NCBI RefSeq assembly: GCF_003012915.1
Contig: NZ_CP027770.1
Span: forward strand, 744,001-808,000
Length of the DNA stretch: 64,000 nt
Reading direction: 5' to 3'
Source: Staphylococcus felis
GTDB taxonomy: Bacteria > Bacillota > Bacilli > Staphylococcales > Staphylococcaceae
Numbering within the stretch: position 1 is the stretch's first letter; each line of letters starts with the position of its first letter. Under the pieces are notes generated by a model. It did no database searches. It had not been told where the DNA came from and saw only the letters and a list, made by a program, of their open reading frames with translations. Position numbers and translations under genes: made by a program. Shown here in pieces: positions 47,732 to 57,306 of the stretch.

Positions 47732-48964
47732 TTATATTTCTTCTCGCACAAGGGGTTGACTCATACAACGTGGCCCCCCGCGGCCTCGGACAAGCTCGCC
47801 ACCCGGTATCTCGATGACTTTAATGCCTTTGTCGCGCAACAGTTGATTAGAGACATAGTTTCGATCATATGTGACTACGACACCAGGTCTAATACACAAT
47901 GTGTTTGAGCCATCGTTCCATTGTTCTCTAGGACCGTCAATCGCATCACCATTACCAGTTGGGATAAATTCTATATGATCGATATGAAGTGCGTCTTCGA
48001 GTGTTTTTTTGAGTTGATGAGAGTGGGTGATTTTGATGTCATCACGCTCTGGGTCTTTTTCAATGATAAAAATATTCATATTATCTTCAGCTTTTAAAAT
48101 AGCGGCGTGCATTGTGAACTTATCGTAATCAATCATTGTAAACACAGTGTCTAAATGCATAAATGTACGGCTTGTCGGAATTTCAATTGCGATAATCTTG
48201 TTAAATGTTGTAGATTCATTTTTGAAAATACTGCGTGCTAAACGCTCAATCGCTTGGGCTGATGTACGTTCAGAAATACCAATAGCGATGACTTCTTTGG
48301 ATAATATCAATTCATCGCCGCCTTCAATATTGAAAGGACTGTCACGATCAAGCCAAACAGGTGTGTCGTTCCCTTTAAATCGCGGATGATATTTTAAAAT
48401 ATAGTGCATGAACATGGATTCTCTACGTCGAGCGCGCCAGAACATGCGATTAATGGTCATACCGTGACCTACTGATGCTTGAGGGTCTCTTGTAAAGTAA
48501 AGGTTCGGCATAGGGTCAAGATAAAATGGATATTTATCATCCATATGCTCAACTAAATGTGTAGACTTAAGTTTGATTTCTTCTTTTCGAACGCCGGCCA
48601 TTATTTTGTCAACAAGTGCTTGATTATCTAAAGTTGAAAAAAGCGCTTTAATTTCACTTTCATGACCGAGTACTGTTTTTCTTGATTCTGAGAGAATATC
48701 GTCGATGAATTGATCTCGAACGTTTGGATTTTCGATACTCTCTGCAGTTAACTTTTCAAGATAGAGTACTTCAATACCTTCTTTTCTTAAAACTTCTGCG
48801 AAATAGTCATGCTCTTTTTGAGCGACTTTCAAATATGGAATGTCGTCGAATAGTAAACCGTCTAAATAATCTGGGACAAGGTTTTCGAGTTCCTTACCAG
48901 GTCGTTTTAAAAGTACGGTTTTTAAACGACCAATTTCACTATTCACTTGAATAGCATGTGCCAT
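47732..48964 (-). CDS. arcA: Arginine deiminase
   Basis: 410-residue guanidino-modifying enzyme hydrolysing arginine to citrulline and ammonia, first step of the pathway. [13 protein letters not shown], the [11 protein letters not shown] segment and the catalytic cysteine in [11 protein letters not shown] near the C-terminus are present. AAGGAGGTC precedes the ATG. Its promoter carries an ArcR-type site, a cre-like site and ARG-box-like palindromes, suggesting induction without oxygen and with arginine, and glucose repression. Confidence 0.97.
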   Translation of the reverse strand: MAHAIQVNSEIGRLKTVLLKRPGKELENLVPDYLDGLLFDDIPYLKVAQKEHDYFAEVLRKEGIEVLYLEKLTAESIENPNVRDQFIDDILSESRKTVLGHESEIKALFSTLDNQALVDKIMAGVRKEEIKLKSTHLVEHMDDKYPFYLDPMPNLYFTRDPQASVGHGMTINRMFWRARRRESMFMHYILKYHPRFKGNDTPVWLDRDSPFNIEGGDELILSKEVIAIGISERTSAQAIERLARSIFKNESTTFNKIIAIEIPTSRTFMHLDTVFTMIDYDKFTMHAAILKAEDNMNIFIIEKDPERDDIKITHSHQLKKTLEDALHIDHIEFIPTGNGDAIDGPREQWNDGSNTLCIRPGVVVTYDRNYVSNQLLRDKGIKVIEIPGGELVRGRGGPRCMSQPLVREEI

Positions 48965-49009
48965 GTGATGACCTCCTTAATGAATTGATGATGGTTTAAG
49001 CATAAAACA

Positions 49010-49023
49010 AAAAAACGCTTTCA
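49010..49023 (-). promoter_or_regulatory. cre-like CcpA site in the arcA promoter
   Basis: On the minus strand TGAAAGCGTTTTTT matches the catabolite-responsive consensus except the final C. It overlaps the edge of the ArcR site, so CcpA binding would compete with activation. Confidence 0.45.
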
Positions 49024-49024
49024 A

Positions 49025-49040
49025 TGTGATTAATTTCACA
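49025..49040. promoter_or_regulatory. CRP-type (ArcR) activator site of the arc operon
   Basis: TGTGA-TTAATT-TCACA is a perfect CRP/FNR-like palindrome. On the minus strand its centre lies 26 bases before TATGCT, the likely -10, so it sits near position -40 as for class II activation. ArcR of S. aureus is known to use this motif. Confidence 0.75.
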
Positions 49041-49130
49041 TTAGAAGCGTTAAAAATTTGGTTATATTATTTTTGTAGATACATAAAAGTGTTTTTTTAT
49101 TCTTTATAGAAGCTATCATTCAAGAGAATA

Positions 49131-49197
49131 GTGAATAAAAAGTGAATATCATCAGTCGTATTAAGGCGAAAATTGTGACTCATGCAAAATAGTGCAT
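49131..49197. promoter_or_regulatory. ARG-box-like sites between arcA and argR
   Basis: GTGAATAAAAAGTGAATA (49131-49148) resembles the ARG box TGAATAAAAATTCA. ATGCAAAATAGTGCAT (49182-49197) is a palindrome of the TGnAT..ATnCA type. Both lie where the ArgR protein encoded next door could act on arc and on its own gene. Confidence 0.4.
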
Positions 49198-49205
49198 AAT
49201 CATAC

Positions 49206-49670
49206 TTATAAGTTGTGATGAGGGCCGAATAATTTAAGCCGTAATTGTTGTGCGCATTGATTTGAAGATGTCATCAGTAATGTAAAATCATTACCACTGA
49301 CTGATCCGAGTATCTCTGGTAATTCAAGAGCATCAATATGATAATTGAGTTTTTGTGCAAATCCTGGAGAAGTATGAATCATTAAGCAGTGATTCGAAAT
49401 AACGATTTTTTGAATATCGTATTGGTAGAGTGTATGGATGATGGCGCTATGATCTGTAGTGGGGGTGTTTTCTGGAACTTGAAATACATAAGTAGATGAA
49501 TCAAGTGGAACTTTAGTAATATGAAGTGCTTTCAAATCGTTAGTAATGGTTGATAAACTCATATATTCATTAAATTTGTCTCTGATAATTGATAAAATGT
49601 CACGCTTTGAAGTAATGTGGTTTTCTTGCACAATCATTTTAATGAGTATACGTCTTTCTTCTTTATTCAT
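49206..49670 (-). CDS. argR: ArgR/AhrC-family arginine regulator
   Basis: 154-residue arginine-responsive regulator. The N-terminal winged helix (KEERRILIKMIVQEN to about residue 70) binds ARG boxes. The C-terminal domain carries the arginine-site region GSVSGNDFTLLMTS near residue 125. The ATG at 49670 lies eight bases after GGAAGG; a GTG nine bases upstream is the alternative. It is upstream of arcA in the same direction, but 240 bp of operator-rich sequence separates them. Confidence 0.88.
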   Translation of the reverse strand: MNKEERRILIKMIVQENHITSKRDILSIIRDKFNEYMSLSTITNDLKALHITKVPLDSSTYVFQVPENTPTTDHSAIIHTLYQYDIQKIVISNHCLMIHTSPGFAQKLNYHIDALELPEILGSVSGNDFTLLMTSSNQCAQQLRLKLFGPHHNL

Positions 49671-50016
49671 AAACAACACCTTCCGATATAGAAATGAATA
49701 GCTACAAAAGTCATTGTCAAATTTTAATGCGTGGTGAAAGTTTGGGTAGTAGCGACTTTGAGATGTATCTCATTATAAAATTTTATACTCAAATATGGAA
49801 GCTATGTCACAAATTTTATAAATATTATATTTTATTGATATAATATAAGAAATAAATTGGGATGACGTGTTTATACAGTTTTAAATTTTTGAGATTTATC
49901 AGGACAGTGATTGTATTATCATACATTGGAAGTGAGGCGGATTTTCACAAAGATAGAGCCTTTATTTATCGTTTTAATATAAATGATTTTGTGTAAGTTT
50001 CTTTCAAAAAAATAAA

Positions 50017-50031
50017 TGAAAATTATTATCA
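50017..50031. promoter_or_regulatory. Fur box of the cnt operon
   Basis: TGAAAATTATTATCA differs from the 7-1-7 Fur consensus at one position. It ends six bases before the -35 element, unlike the box of the lipoprotein gene, which lies inside the promoter spacer. Confidence 0.7.
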
Positions 50032-50037
50032 TTTGGA

Positions 50038-50066
50038 TTGACATTTATAAAGGGAATCGCTACTAT
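50038..50066 (+). promoter_or_regulatory. Promoter of the cnt operon
   Basis: TTGACA (50038-50043) and TACTAT (50061-50066) are 17 bases apart. A perfect TATAAT at 50064 would need a 20-base spacer. The cntK start is about 63 bases downstream. Confidence 0.65.
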
Positions 50067-50070
50067 AATG

Positions 50071-50097
50071 AATAAATCGTAATTCTTACGATTTATT
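50071..50097. promoter_or_regulatory. Zur box of the cnt operon
   Basis: AATAAATCGTAA-TTC-TTACGATTTATT is a perfect palindrome with 12-base arms. It matches the staphylococcal Zur consensus TCGTAATnATTACGA closely and covers the transcription start. Zinc should repress the operon through it. Confidence 0.85.
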
Positions 50098-50128
50098 ATG
50101 TGGATCATCTATGGAAAAGGAGGGTTAT

Positions 50129-50938
50129 ATGACACAAGGCAACGTTGTATTTTCAAAATATAATCCATCTGGCAACATGACAGTTCTAGTCCATTCAACG
50201 CATCCGAAGTCACATTATGTGAATATTGCCAACCAATTGATGGCTACAGAACATATTTGTTGTGAACAAGTCGGATTTATCGAAAAGGGGCATCACGATA
50301 AGTTGAAATTAGTCATGAGTGGACATGAGTTTTGTGGTAATGCCACGATTTCTTTTTTACATTACTTAAAAACTCAGCAGCTTTTGCCTTCTCATCAAGT
50401 TGATGTTGAAGTATCAGGACGTCAAGACCTTGTCTCTTGTAAAGTACATCATGACAACTCGTATGAGGTGACAATGCCAAGTCAAAAACAAATCACTTCA
50501 ACAAAACTCAATATGAAGGATCAAGTACTCAGTGCGAAACGTATTGAATATGATAGTTATCTGCATTTTGTAGTGCCTGTCCAACATATTAATGAAGAGA
50601 TAAAGCAAGCGGTAGAACAATTTATACAAAAAACAAAATGGGATGTGCGTTTTAAAACAGTTGGGGTGATGTTATATCAACATCATAATGATTATATGGA
50701 ACCCTTTATTTATGTTCCATCAATAAGTAGTATGATTTGGGAGCAAAGTTGTGCATCTGGAACAGCATCAGTAGGTGCCTATATCCATCATCAGACGGGA
50801 CAATCATGTCATTATCGACAGATATCACAACCTGGTGGTATTTTAAGCGTTTCTACAAAACAAAATCACAACGCATATCATACAACGATTAAGGGACATG
50901 TCACTACAGTAGCAACAGGAACAGCATATATAGAATAG
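50129..50938 (+). CDS. cntK: Histidine racemase CntK (staphylopine biosynthesis)
   Basis: 269-residue PLP-independent racemase of the diaminopimelate epimerase fold, giving D-histidine. The two catalytic cysteines are Cys69 in GHEFCGNA and the later one in EQSCASGTASVG. AAAGGAGGG lies five bases before ATG 50129; the in-frame ATG at 50111 overlaps that site. It is the first gene of a nine-gene operon. Confidence 0.94.
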   Translation: MTQGNVVFSKYNPSGNMTVLVHSTHPKSHYVNIANQLMATEHICCEQVGFIEKGHHDKLKLVMSGHEFCGNATISFLHYLKTQQLLPSHQVDVEVSGRQDLVSCKVHHDNSYEVTMPSQKQITSTKLNMKDQVLSAKRIEYDSYLHFVVPVQHINEEIKQAVEQFIQKTKWDVRFKTVGVMLYQHHNDYMEPFIYVPSISSMIWEQSCASGTASVGAYIHHQTGQSCHYRQISQPGGILSVSTKQNHNAYHTTIKGHVTTVATGTAYIE

Positions 50939-50947
50939 GAGCATAAT

Positions 50948-51760
50948 ATGAAAGCAGTGACAACACCACAGTACATTCAAACGAAACTTCAAACATTTTT
51001 AACGCAATTTGAGCAACTATATGCCGAGTTCAATGTGTCGAATTCAAATGTCGATGCAATTGAAAGCCTCATTGATACATATAGTCATTTTGTCATGAAT
51101 TCTCAGCACGAAAAAGCCTATCAAGCATGGGACGAAACTGAAGCAAAACAACAGTTAACAAGACAGCTTGCTGATATCTCAGCGCAATGTGTGAAAGCTG
51201 TTGAAACTATACGTGCACGCCGCTTATTAGAAGGCGTCTCTGGAACGTCAGCTTATTTTGATAACATTGAGCATTGCATATTAGAAGAGTTTGGACAATG
51301 TCATATCTCAGAAGAAGATACGTTACTTCTTGTAGGCTCAGGGGCATATCCTATGACCCTTATACAAGTTGCAGAAGAAACGGGTGCAACGGTGATTGGT
51401 ATTGATATTGATGAAGAAGCAGTCCAACTTGGGAGACAAGTCATTCAACGTTTAGCACCTGGATATGATATTCAAATTTATCATCAAACGGTTGATGCAG
51501 TGCCGCATATTGAGGAAGTGACACATGTGATTTTTAGTTCAACTGTTCCAGTTAAGTATCAAATATTGGATCAGTTGTATGATTTGATTCCGAATCATGT
51601 CAGTGTGTCGATGCGTTATGGAGATGGATTCAAATCGATATTTAATTATCCGTCAAAAATGATTGACACAACCAAATGGAGATGTATTGAAAAGCAACAT
51701 CGCCCGGATCATATATTTGATATTGCGATTTATGAAAAAGTAGGTGGCAACCATGACTAG
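50948..51760 (+). CDS. cntL: D-histidine 2-aminobutanoyltransferase CntL (nicotianamine-synthase-like)
   Basis: 270-residue enzyme that transfers the aminobutyrate part of S-adenosylmethionine to D-histidine. The SAM-binding segment is LLVGSGAYPMTLIQVAEE followed by VIGIDIDEEAVQLGRQ (about residues 130-165), as in nicotianamine synthases. TAGGAGC precedes the ATG, nine bases after cntK. Its end overlaps cntM by eight bases. Confidence 0.94.
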   Translation: MKAVTTPQYIQTKLQTFLTQFEQLYAEFNVSNSNVDAIESLIDTYSHFVMNSQHEKAYQAWDETEAKQQLTRQLADISAQCVKAVETIRARRLLEGVSGTSAYFDNIEHCILEEFGQCHISEEDTLLLVGSGAYPMTLIQVAEETGATVIGIDIDEEAVQLGRQVIQRLAPGYDIQIYHQTVDAVPHIEEVTHVIFSSTVPVKYQILDQLYDLIPNHVSVSMRYGDGFKSIFNYPSKMIDTTKWRCIEKQHRPDHIFDIAIYEKVGGNHD

Positions 51761-53045
51761 CTATCTGATTTCAGGTACAGGCCCTGTAGCAGTACAACTA
51801 GCGTGTATCTTTGGAAGAAATGAAGATGCTGTGATTGATATGGTTGGGCGCTCGAAAGACTCAATCAAGTCTCAAACTTTTTATCAAGCTTATCAAAAGC
51901 ATGGCCAGTTAAAAGTATCTGTACAAAATAAGGCACATGCTATTCTTGAAGGTGAGCACACTTTACGTCAACTTTATGCGGACTACCAAGAAGTTGTTGG
52001 GCGTTACGACACTTTAATATTAGCATGCACATGTGATGCCTATATTTCAGTATTGCAACAACTACCCAAAGACACATTGCGACACCTTAAACATATTATT
52101 TTAGTATCGCCTACACTAGGTTCGCACATCATCGTTCAACAGTGGATGGCACAATACCAAAAAGAGGTTGAAGTGATTGTATTTTCGACTTACTTAGGTG
52201 ACACACGTATTGTTGACTCAAAACAACCTTATCACGTCTGTACAACGGGCGTAAAATCGCATTTATATGTAGGATCGACGCATAAGTCTCATTATTATGA
52301 GCAGATGATTAAGATGTTTAGAGCGATGCATATTCAGTTACGTGATACAGAAACACCATTTCAAGCAGAAGCAAGAAACAGTTCATTATATGTGCATCCA
52401 CCACTCTTTATGAATGCATTTTCGTTAAATGCCATTTTTAATGGTACGGATGTGCCTGTATATGTGTATAAGTTATTTCCAGAAGGTCCTATCACGATGA
52501 CATTGATTCGAGAAATGCGACAAATGTGGCAAGAAATGAATCAAATTTTATTAAAACTAAATGTGCCTTCGATGAATTTACTCAAATTCATGGTGAAAGA
52601 GAATTATCCCGTACGCCAAGAAACATTAGATGAGAGAGACATTGAACAGTTTGAAACTTTATCAACTATTCATCAAGAGTACTTACTCTACGTACGTTAT
52701 ACAGCGATATTAATCGATCCATTCTCAGAGCCGAATCAAGAGGGCCGTTATTTTGATTTTTCTGCAGTACCATTCAAAAGAATATTTAAAAATGAACAAG
52801 ATCAGATTCAAATCCCACGCATGCCAAGCGAAGATTATTATCGCACTAAAATCATCCAACAAATGGGTCGTCTATTGGATGTAGATACACCTATGATAGA
52901 CACTTTACTTAGACGTTATGAAACGCAGCTAGTTGATTACAAGCGCAATCATCCGAATGAACATTTTACAAAGCAATTTGACGTATGTGAATTCGAACAA
53001 GATACAGCAATGCTTCGTTTGAATATTGAAACAGCAAGAACATAA
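51753..53045 (+). CDS. cntM: Staphylopine dehydrogenase CntM
   Basis: 430-residue opine dehydrogenase that condenses the CntL product with pyruvate using NADPH. The N-terminal Rossmann motif is ISGTGPVAVQLACIF. ATG 51753 begins inside the cntL stop region and follows AGGTGG; a GTG nine bases earlier is less likely. The usual opine C-terminal domain follows from about residue 190. Confidence 0.93.
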   Translation: MTSYLISGTGPVAVQLACIFGRNEDAVIDMVGRSKDSIKSQTFYQAYQKHGQLKVSVQNKAHAILEGEHTLRQLYADYQEVVGRYDTLILACTCDAYISVLQQLPKDTLRHLKHIILVSPTLGSHIIVQQWMAQYQKEVEVIVFSTYLGDTRIVDSKQPYHVCTTGVKSHLYVGSTHKSHYYEQMIKMFRAMHIQLRDTETPFQAEARNSSLYVHPPLFMNAFSLNAIFNGTDVPVYVYKLFPEGPITMTLIREMRQMWQEMNQILLKLNVPSMNLLKFMVKENYPVRQETLDERDIEQFETLSTIHQEYLLYVRYTAILIDPFSEPNQEGRYFDFSAVPFKRIFKNEQDQIQIPRMPSEDYYRTKIIQQMGRLLDVDTPMIDTLLRRYETQLVDYKRNHPNEHFTKQFDVCEFEQDTAMLRLNIETART

Positions 53046-53084
53046 TTGATGTGGGATGGAACTGTATCAAGAAAGAGGTCAACG

Positions 53085-54680
53085 ATGAAAACATTATCAA
53101 AAATGAGCGCCGTACTTTTTGCATCAGGTATTATCTTAGCAGGGTGCGGAAGTGACAAGGCACTTGAGCAACAAAAAGAAGACAAACAACTGACATATAC
53201 AACAGTTAAAGATATTGGAGACATGAACCCTCATTTATATGGTGGATCGATGTCTGCTGAAAGTATGATTTACGAACCATTAGTTAAAAATACAAAAGAG
53301 GGGATTAAGCCCCTGCTTGCCAAAAAATGGGATATTTCTGATGATGGACAAACATATACATTCCATTTAAGAGATGACGTGAAATTCCATGACGGAACAC
53401 CATTTGATGCTAATGCTGTTAAAAAGAATATTGATGCTGTCCAAAGTAATAAAGATTTACATTCATGGTTGAAAATATCAACACTGATTGACCATGTAGA
53501 TGTGATTGATAAAAATACAGTATCGATCCATTTAACAGAGCCTTATCAACCTGCATTGGCAGAATTAGCAATGCCACGTCCATACGTTTTTGTATCGCCG
53601 AAAGATTTCAAAGATGGCACAACGAAAGATGGCGTCAAAAACTTTGATGGAACAGGTCCATATAAAATGGGTGAGCATCAAAAGGATGAGTCTGCTGAAT
53701 TTATTGCCAATGATGCATATTGGGGTGACCAACCTCAAATTGAAAAGGTGAAAGCAAAAGTAATGCCAGCTGGAGAAACATCATTCTTATCGATGAAAAA
53801 AGGTGAAACCAACTTTGCATTCACAGATGACCGCGGAACTGACAGCTTAGATCAAGATGCATTAAAGCAATTGGAAGATACAGGATCATATAAAGTGTCA
53901 CAAAGTGTGCCAATGAATACGAAAATGATCGTTGTGAACTCAGGGCAAACGAAGAGTCCAGTTCATGAAAAAGAAGTACGTCAAGCGTTAGGTCACATGG
54001 TCAACCGTGACAAAATTGCCAAGGAGATCTTGGATGGTCAAGAAAAACCAGCTAAGCAACTCTTTGCTAAAAATGTAACAGACATTAACTTTGATGTCCC
54101 AACACGTCAATATGACTTGAAAGCTGCAGAGCAATTACTCGATCAAGCTGGATGGAAAAAAGACAGTAACGGTATGCGTCAAAAAGATGGCCAGCCATTA
54201 ACATTGGCACTTACTTTTGACAAGGGATCATCAAGTCAAAAAGAAGAAGCAGAATACTTACAGTCAGAATTTAAAAAGGCAGGCATTCAGTTAAATATTA
54301 ATGGTGAAACTGCAGACAAAGTGGCAGATCGACGTTCATCAGGTGACTATGATTTAATGTTTAATCAAACTTGGGGATTATTGTATGACCCTCAAAGTAC
54401 GATGTCAGCATTTAAAACGAAAACAGGTTATGAAAGTGCAACATCTGGTATTAAGAACAAATCAGAACTCTACAATGCCATTGATGCTTCTTTCAAAATT
54501 CAAGATCAGAGTGAGCGTTCAAAAGCATATGAATCGATTCTTTCAACATTAGAAGATGAAGCTATCTTTATTCCAATCTCACATGGTCGTATGACAGTTG
54601 TAGCACCTAAGGACCTAGAAGGTGTATCTTTCACACAATCACAATATGAATTGCCATTTAACGAAATGCACTACAAATAA
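53085..54680 (+). CDS. cntA: Staphylopine-metal ABC transporter substrate-binding lipoprotein CntA
   Basis: 531-residue lipoprotein of the nickel/peptide-binding SBP_bac_5 family. It recovers staphylopine complexes of nickel, cobalt, zinc and copper. The signal peptide ends in lipobox LAGC (Cys22 of the chosen reading). Typical blocks include HLRDDVKFHDGTPFDA and the later TFDKGSSSQKEEAEYLQSEF. AAAGAGG lies before ATG 53085; earlier in-frame codons extend the signal peptide unreasonably. It follows cntM by 39 bases. Confidence 0.94.
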   Translation: MKTLSKMSAVLFASGIILAGCGSDKALEQQKEDKQLTYTTVKDIGDMNPHLYGGSMSAESMIYEPLVKNTKEGIKPLLAKKWDISDDGQTYTFHLRDDVKFHDGTPFDANAVKKNIDAVQSNKDLHSWLKISTLIDHVDVIDKNTVSIHLTEPYQPALAELAMPRPYVFVSPKDFKDGTTKDGVKNFDGTGPYKMGEHQKDESAEFIANDAYWGDQPQIEKVKAKVMPAGETSFLSMKKGETNFAFTDDRGTDSLDQDALKQLEDTGSYKVSQSVPMNTKMIVVNSGQTKSPVHEKEVRQALGHMVNRDKIAKEILDGQEKPAKQLFAKNVTDINFDVPTRQYDLKAAEQLLDQAGWKKDSNGMRQKDGQPLTLALTFDKGSSSQKEEAEYLQSEFKKAGIQLNINGETADKVADRRSSGDYDLMFNQTWGLLYDPQSTMSAFKTKTGYESATSGIKNKSELYNAIDASFKIQDQSERSKAYESILSTLEDEAIFIPISHGRMTVVAPKDLEGVSFTQSQYELPFNEMHYK

Positions 54681-54692
54681 AGGGGCGCTTGG

Positions 54693-55625
54693 ATGACGAA
54701 ATTTATATTTAAGCGTATTGCGCTCATGTTTCCATTATTAATTGTCGTTAGCTTTTTGACATTTTTGATGGCTTATCTGACAGATCGAAACCCAGCAGTT
54801 ACGATTTTACATGCGCAAGGTGCACCACATATTACACCGGAATTAATTGAAGCAACAAAAGAAAAGTACGGCTTAAATCAACCGCTTCTGATTCAATATA
54901 AAGATTGGCTGATTCAAGCAGTACAACTCAATTTTGGAACGAGCTATATTACAGGAGACCCTGTATCGGAGCGGATTGGTCCTGCATTTTGGAATACGTT
55001 AAAGCTTACGCTCATTTCAAGTTTAGCAGTCATCACGACGTCAATTATTTTAGGAGTAATGAGTGCATTGACAAGAGGACGCATTACTGACCGAATCATT
55101 CGGTCAGTTGCCTTCTTCTTGACAGCACTTCCGTCTTATTGGGTTGCATCATTACTCATCATGTACATTTCAGTGTCACTGAATTTATTACCAACTTCAG
55201 GATTAGCAGGCCCGGAAAGTTATGTTTTGCCTGTTTTGGTGATTACAATGACATATGCAGGCATCTATTTTAGGAATGTGCGCCGTTCAATGATAGAACA
55301 GCTTAATGAAGATTATGTGCTGTATTTAAAGGCATGCGGAGTTAAACCTTTTACCTTAACTTTACATATTTTGAGAAATGCATTACAAGTGGCAGTGTCG
55401 CTATTTTGTATGTCTATTCCTATCATTATGGGAGGAATCGTTGTTGTTGAATACATATTTGCGTGGCCAGGACTTGGACAGCTAAGTATTAAAGCAATAC
55501 TTGAGCAAGATTTTCCAGTAATCCAAGCGTATGTCCTCATCGTCGCAGCTTTATTTGTTGTTTTTAATACGATTGCGGATATTATTAATGCATGTCTAAA
55601 TCCAAGGTTGAGGGAGGGACATTAA
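54693..55625 (+). CDS. cntB: Staphylopine ABC transporter permease CntB
   Basis: 310-residue DppB-type permease with about six membrane segments. The EAA-like loop reads DYVLYLKACGVKPFTLTLHI near residue 210. The start is 12 bases after cntA, with AAAGGGG as ribosome site. Its TAA overlaps the cntC ATG by one base. Confidence 0.93.
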   Translation: MTKFIFKRIALMFPLLIVVSFLTFLMAYLTDRNPAVTILHAQGAPHITPELIEATKEKYGLNQPLLIQYKDWLIQAVQLNFGTSYITGDPVSERIGPAFWNTLKLTLISSLAVITTSIILGVMSALTRGRITDRIIRSVAFFLTALPSYWVASLLIMYISVSLNLLPTSGLAGPESYVLPVLVITMTYAGIYFRNVRRSMIEQLNEDYVLYLKACGVKPFTLTLHILRNALQVAVSLFCMSIPIIMGGIVVVEYIFAWPGLGQLSIKAILEQDFPVIQAYVLIVAALFVVFNTIADIINACLNPRLREGH

Positions 55626-56494
55626 TGCGTATTGTAAACAGGTTGCTCCATGATAAAGGAGCCGTTATATTTCTTTGTATTATTCTCTTATACCTGTTAT
55701 TAGGTATATTTGCACCACTTATTACGCCATACGACCCTACAGCAGTCAATATATCAAATGCGTACGCAGGCCTCAGCTTAGAGCATATACTTGGAACAGA
55801 TCATTTAGGACGTGACATATTAACACGATTAATATTTGCGATACGACCTAGCTTGCTTTATGTCTTATTTGCGTTATTGATATCGGTCGCAATCGGCACA
55901 GTTTTAGGTTTAATAGCCGGTTATTTCCGAGGTTATATAGATGCGATTTTGATGCGACTATGCGATGTTATGCTCGCTTTTCCAAGTTATGTCGTAACAC
56001 TTGCTTTAATCGCGCTATTTGGTATAGGCATGGAAAATATCATTATTGCGTTTATATTGACAAGATGGGCTTGGTTTTGTCGCGTCATACGTACGAGTGT
56101 GATGCAATATACAGCTTCCGATCATGTGAAGTTTGCTAAGACCATTGGTATGCCCAATTATCAAATCATGTTAAAACATATACTACCGTTAACGCTTGCT
56201 GATATTGCGGTGATATCGAGTAGTTCGATGTGTTCGATGATTCTTCAAATATCTGGATTTTCATTTTTAGGTCTTGGCGTTAAAGCACCGACACCCGAGT
56301 GGGGAATGATGCTTAATGAAGCACGTAAAGTCATGTTTACACACCCAGAAATGATGTTTGCACCGGGTATTGCTATTATTATTATTGTCATGGCCTTTAA
56401 CTTTTTATCTGATGCATTGCAGGTGGCCATTGATCCTCGGATCGAAACGAAACGTTCGCGCAGACGCATCACGAAAGGTGTGAGACCACTATGA
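55625..56494 (+). CDS. cntC: Staphylopine ABC transporter permease CntC
   Basis: 289-residue DppC-type permease. An N-terminal helix is followed by the family motif LGTDHLGRDILTRLIF near residue 60. The EAA-like loop is HVKFAKTIGMPNYQIMLKHI near 165. The ATG at 55625 sits at the TAATG junction with cntB and follows GAGGGAGGG. It ends inside cntD, overlapping four bases. Confidence 0.93.
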   Translation: MRIVNRLLHDKGAVIFLCIILLYLLLGIFAPLITPYDPTAVNISNAYAGLSLEHILGTDHLGRDILTRLIFAIRPSLLYVLFALLISVAIGTVLGLIAGYFRGYIDAILMRLCDVMLAFPSYVVTLALIALFGIGMENIIIAFILTRWAWFCRVIRTSVMQYTASDHVKFAKTIGMPNYQIMLKHILPLTLADIAVISSSSMCSMILQISGFSFLGLGVKAPTPEWGMMLNEARKVMFTHPEMMFAPGIAIIIIVMAFNFLSDALQVAIDPRIETKRSRRRITKGVRPL

Positions 56495-57306
56495 AATTTT
56501 TGAAGATTGATAACCTGACTATTACTGATGCGTGGACAGAAACGACACTTGTCAAAGACGTGTCTCTTGAATTGGAAAAAGGTGAAACGCTTGGAATTAT
56601 CGGAGAGAGTGGAAGCGGCAAATCATTGACCTGCAAAGCAATAGCTGGTTTGAATCCAAAACACTTACGCACTTCTGGAGAAATCATATTTAATGGCATC
56701 AATATGAATCATCAAAGTGAAAAAGCGTTAAGACAATTGCGTGGACGTTCGATTGCAATGATTATGCAACAAGGGAGCCGTGCATTTGATCCATCTACAA
56801 CAGTAGGTAAGCAAATGATAGAAGTTATGAGAACCCATACACAGTTGCCTCAATCAGAAGTGAAAGAAACATTAATCACGTATATGAGCTATATGGCTTT
56901 AAAACAGCCCGAAAAAATTTTGCACACCTATCCTCATGAGTTATCAGGAGGAATGTTGCAACGTTTGATGATTGTCCTTGCACTTGCCTTAAAGCCACAA
57001 CTGATTATTGCAGATGAACCTACAACAGCGCTTGATACGATTACGCAATATGAGGTCCTTGAAGCTTTCGCTAAGATTAAACAACAATTTGATTGTAGTA
57101 TTATCTTTATTTCTCATGATTTAACAGTCATTCAAAATATTGCTGATAAAGTCGCTGTAATGAAAAAAGGTGCTATTGTTGAAATGGGACCAAAAGAAGT
57201 GATTTTAAAGCAGCCGACACACCAATATACCAAATATTTATTAACAGCTAAAAAGAAAATTAATGATCATTTTAAACAGGTGTTAAGAGGTGCTTCTTAT
57301 GATTAA
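56491..57306 (+). CDS. cntD: Staphylopine ABC transporter ATPase CntD
   Basis: 271-residue ATPase of the oligopeptide/nickel transporter class. The Walker A is GESGSGKS (about residues 35-42), the ABC signature LSGGM near 152 and the Walker B LIIADEPTT near 172. It overlaps cntC by four bases and cntF by eight. Confidence 0.94.
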   Translation: MKFLKIDNLTITDAWTETTLVKDVSLELEKGETLGIIGESGSGKSLTCKAIAGLNPKHLRTSGEIIFNGINMNHQSEKALRQLRGRSIAMIMQQGSRAFDPSTTVGKQMIEVMRTHTQLPQSEVKETLITYMSYMALKQPEKILHTYPHELSGGMLQRLMIVLALALKPQLIIADEPTTALDTITQYEVLEAFAKIKQQFDCSIIFISHDLTVIQNIADKVAVMKKGAIVEMGPKEVILKQPTHQYTKYLLTAKKKINDHFKQVLRGASYD

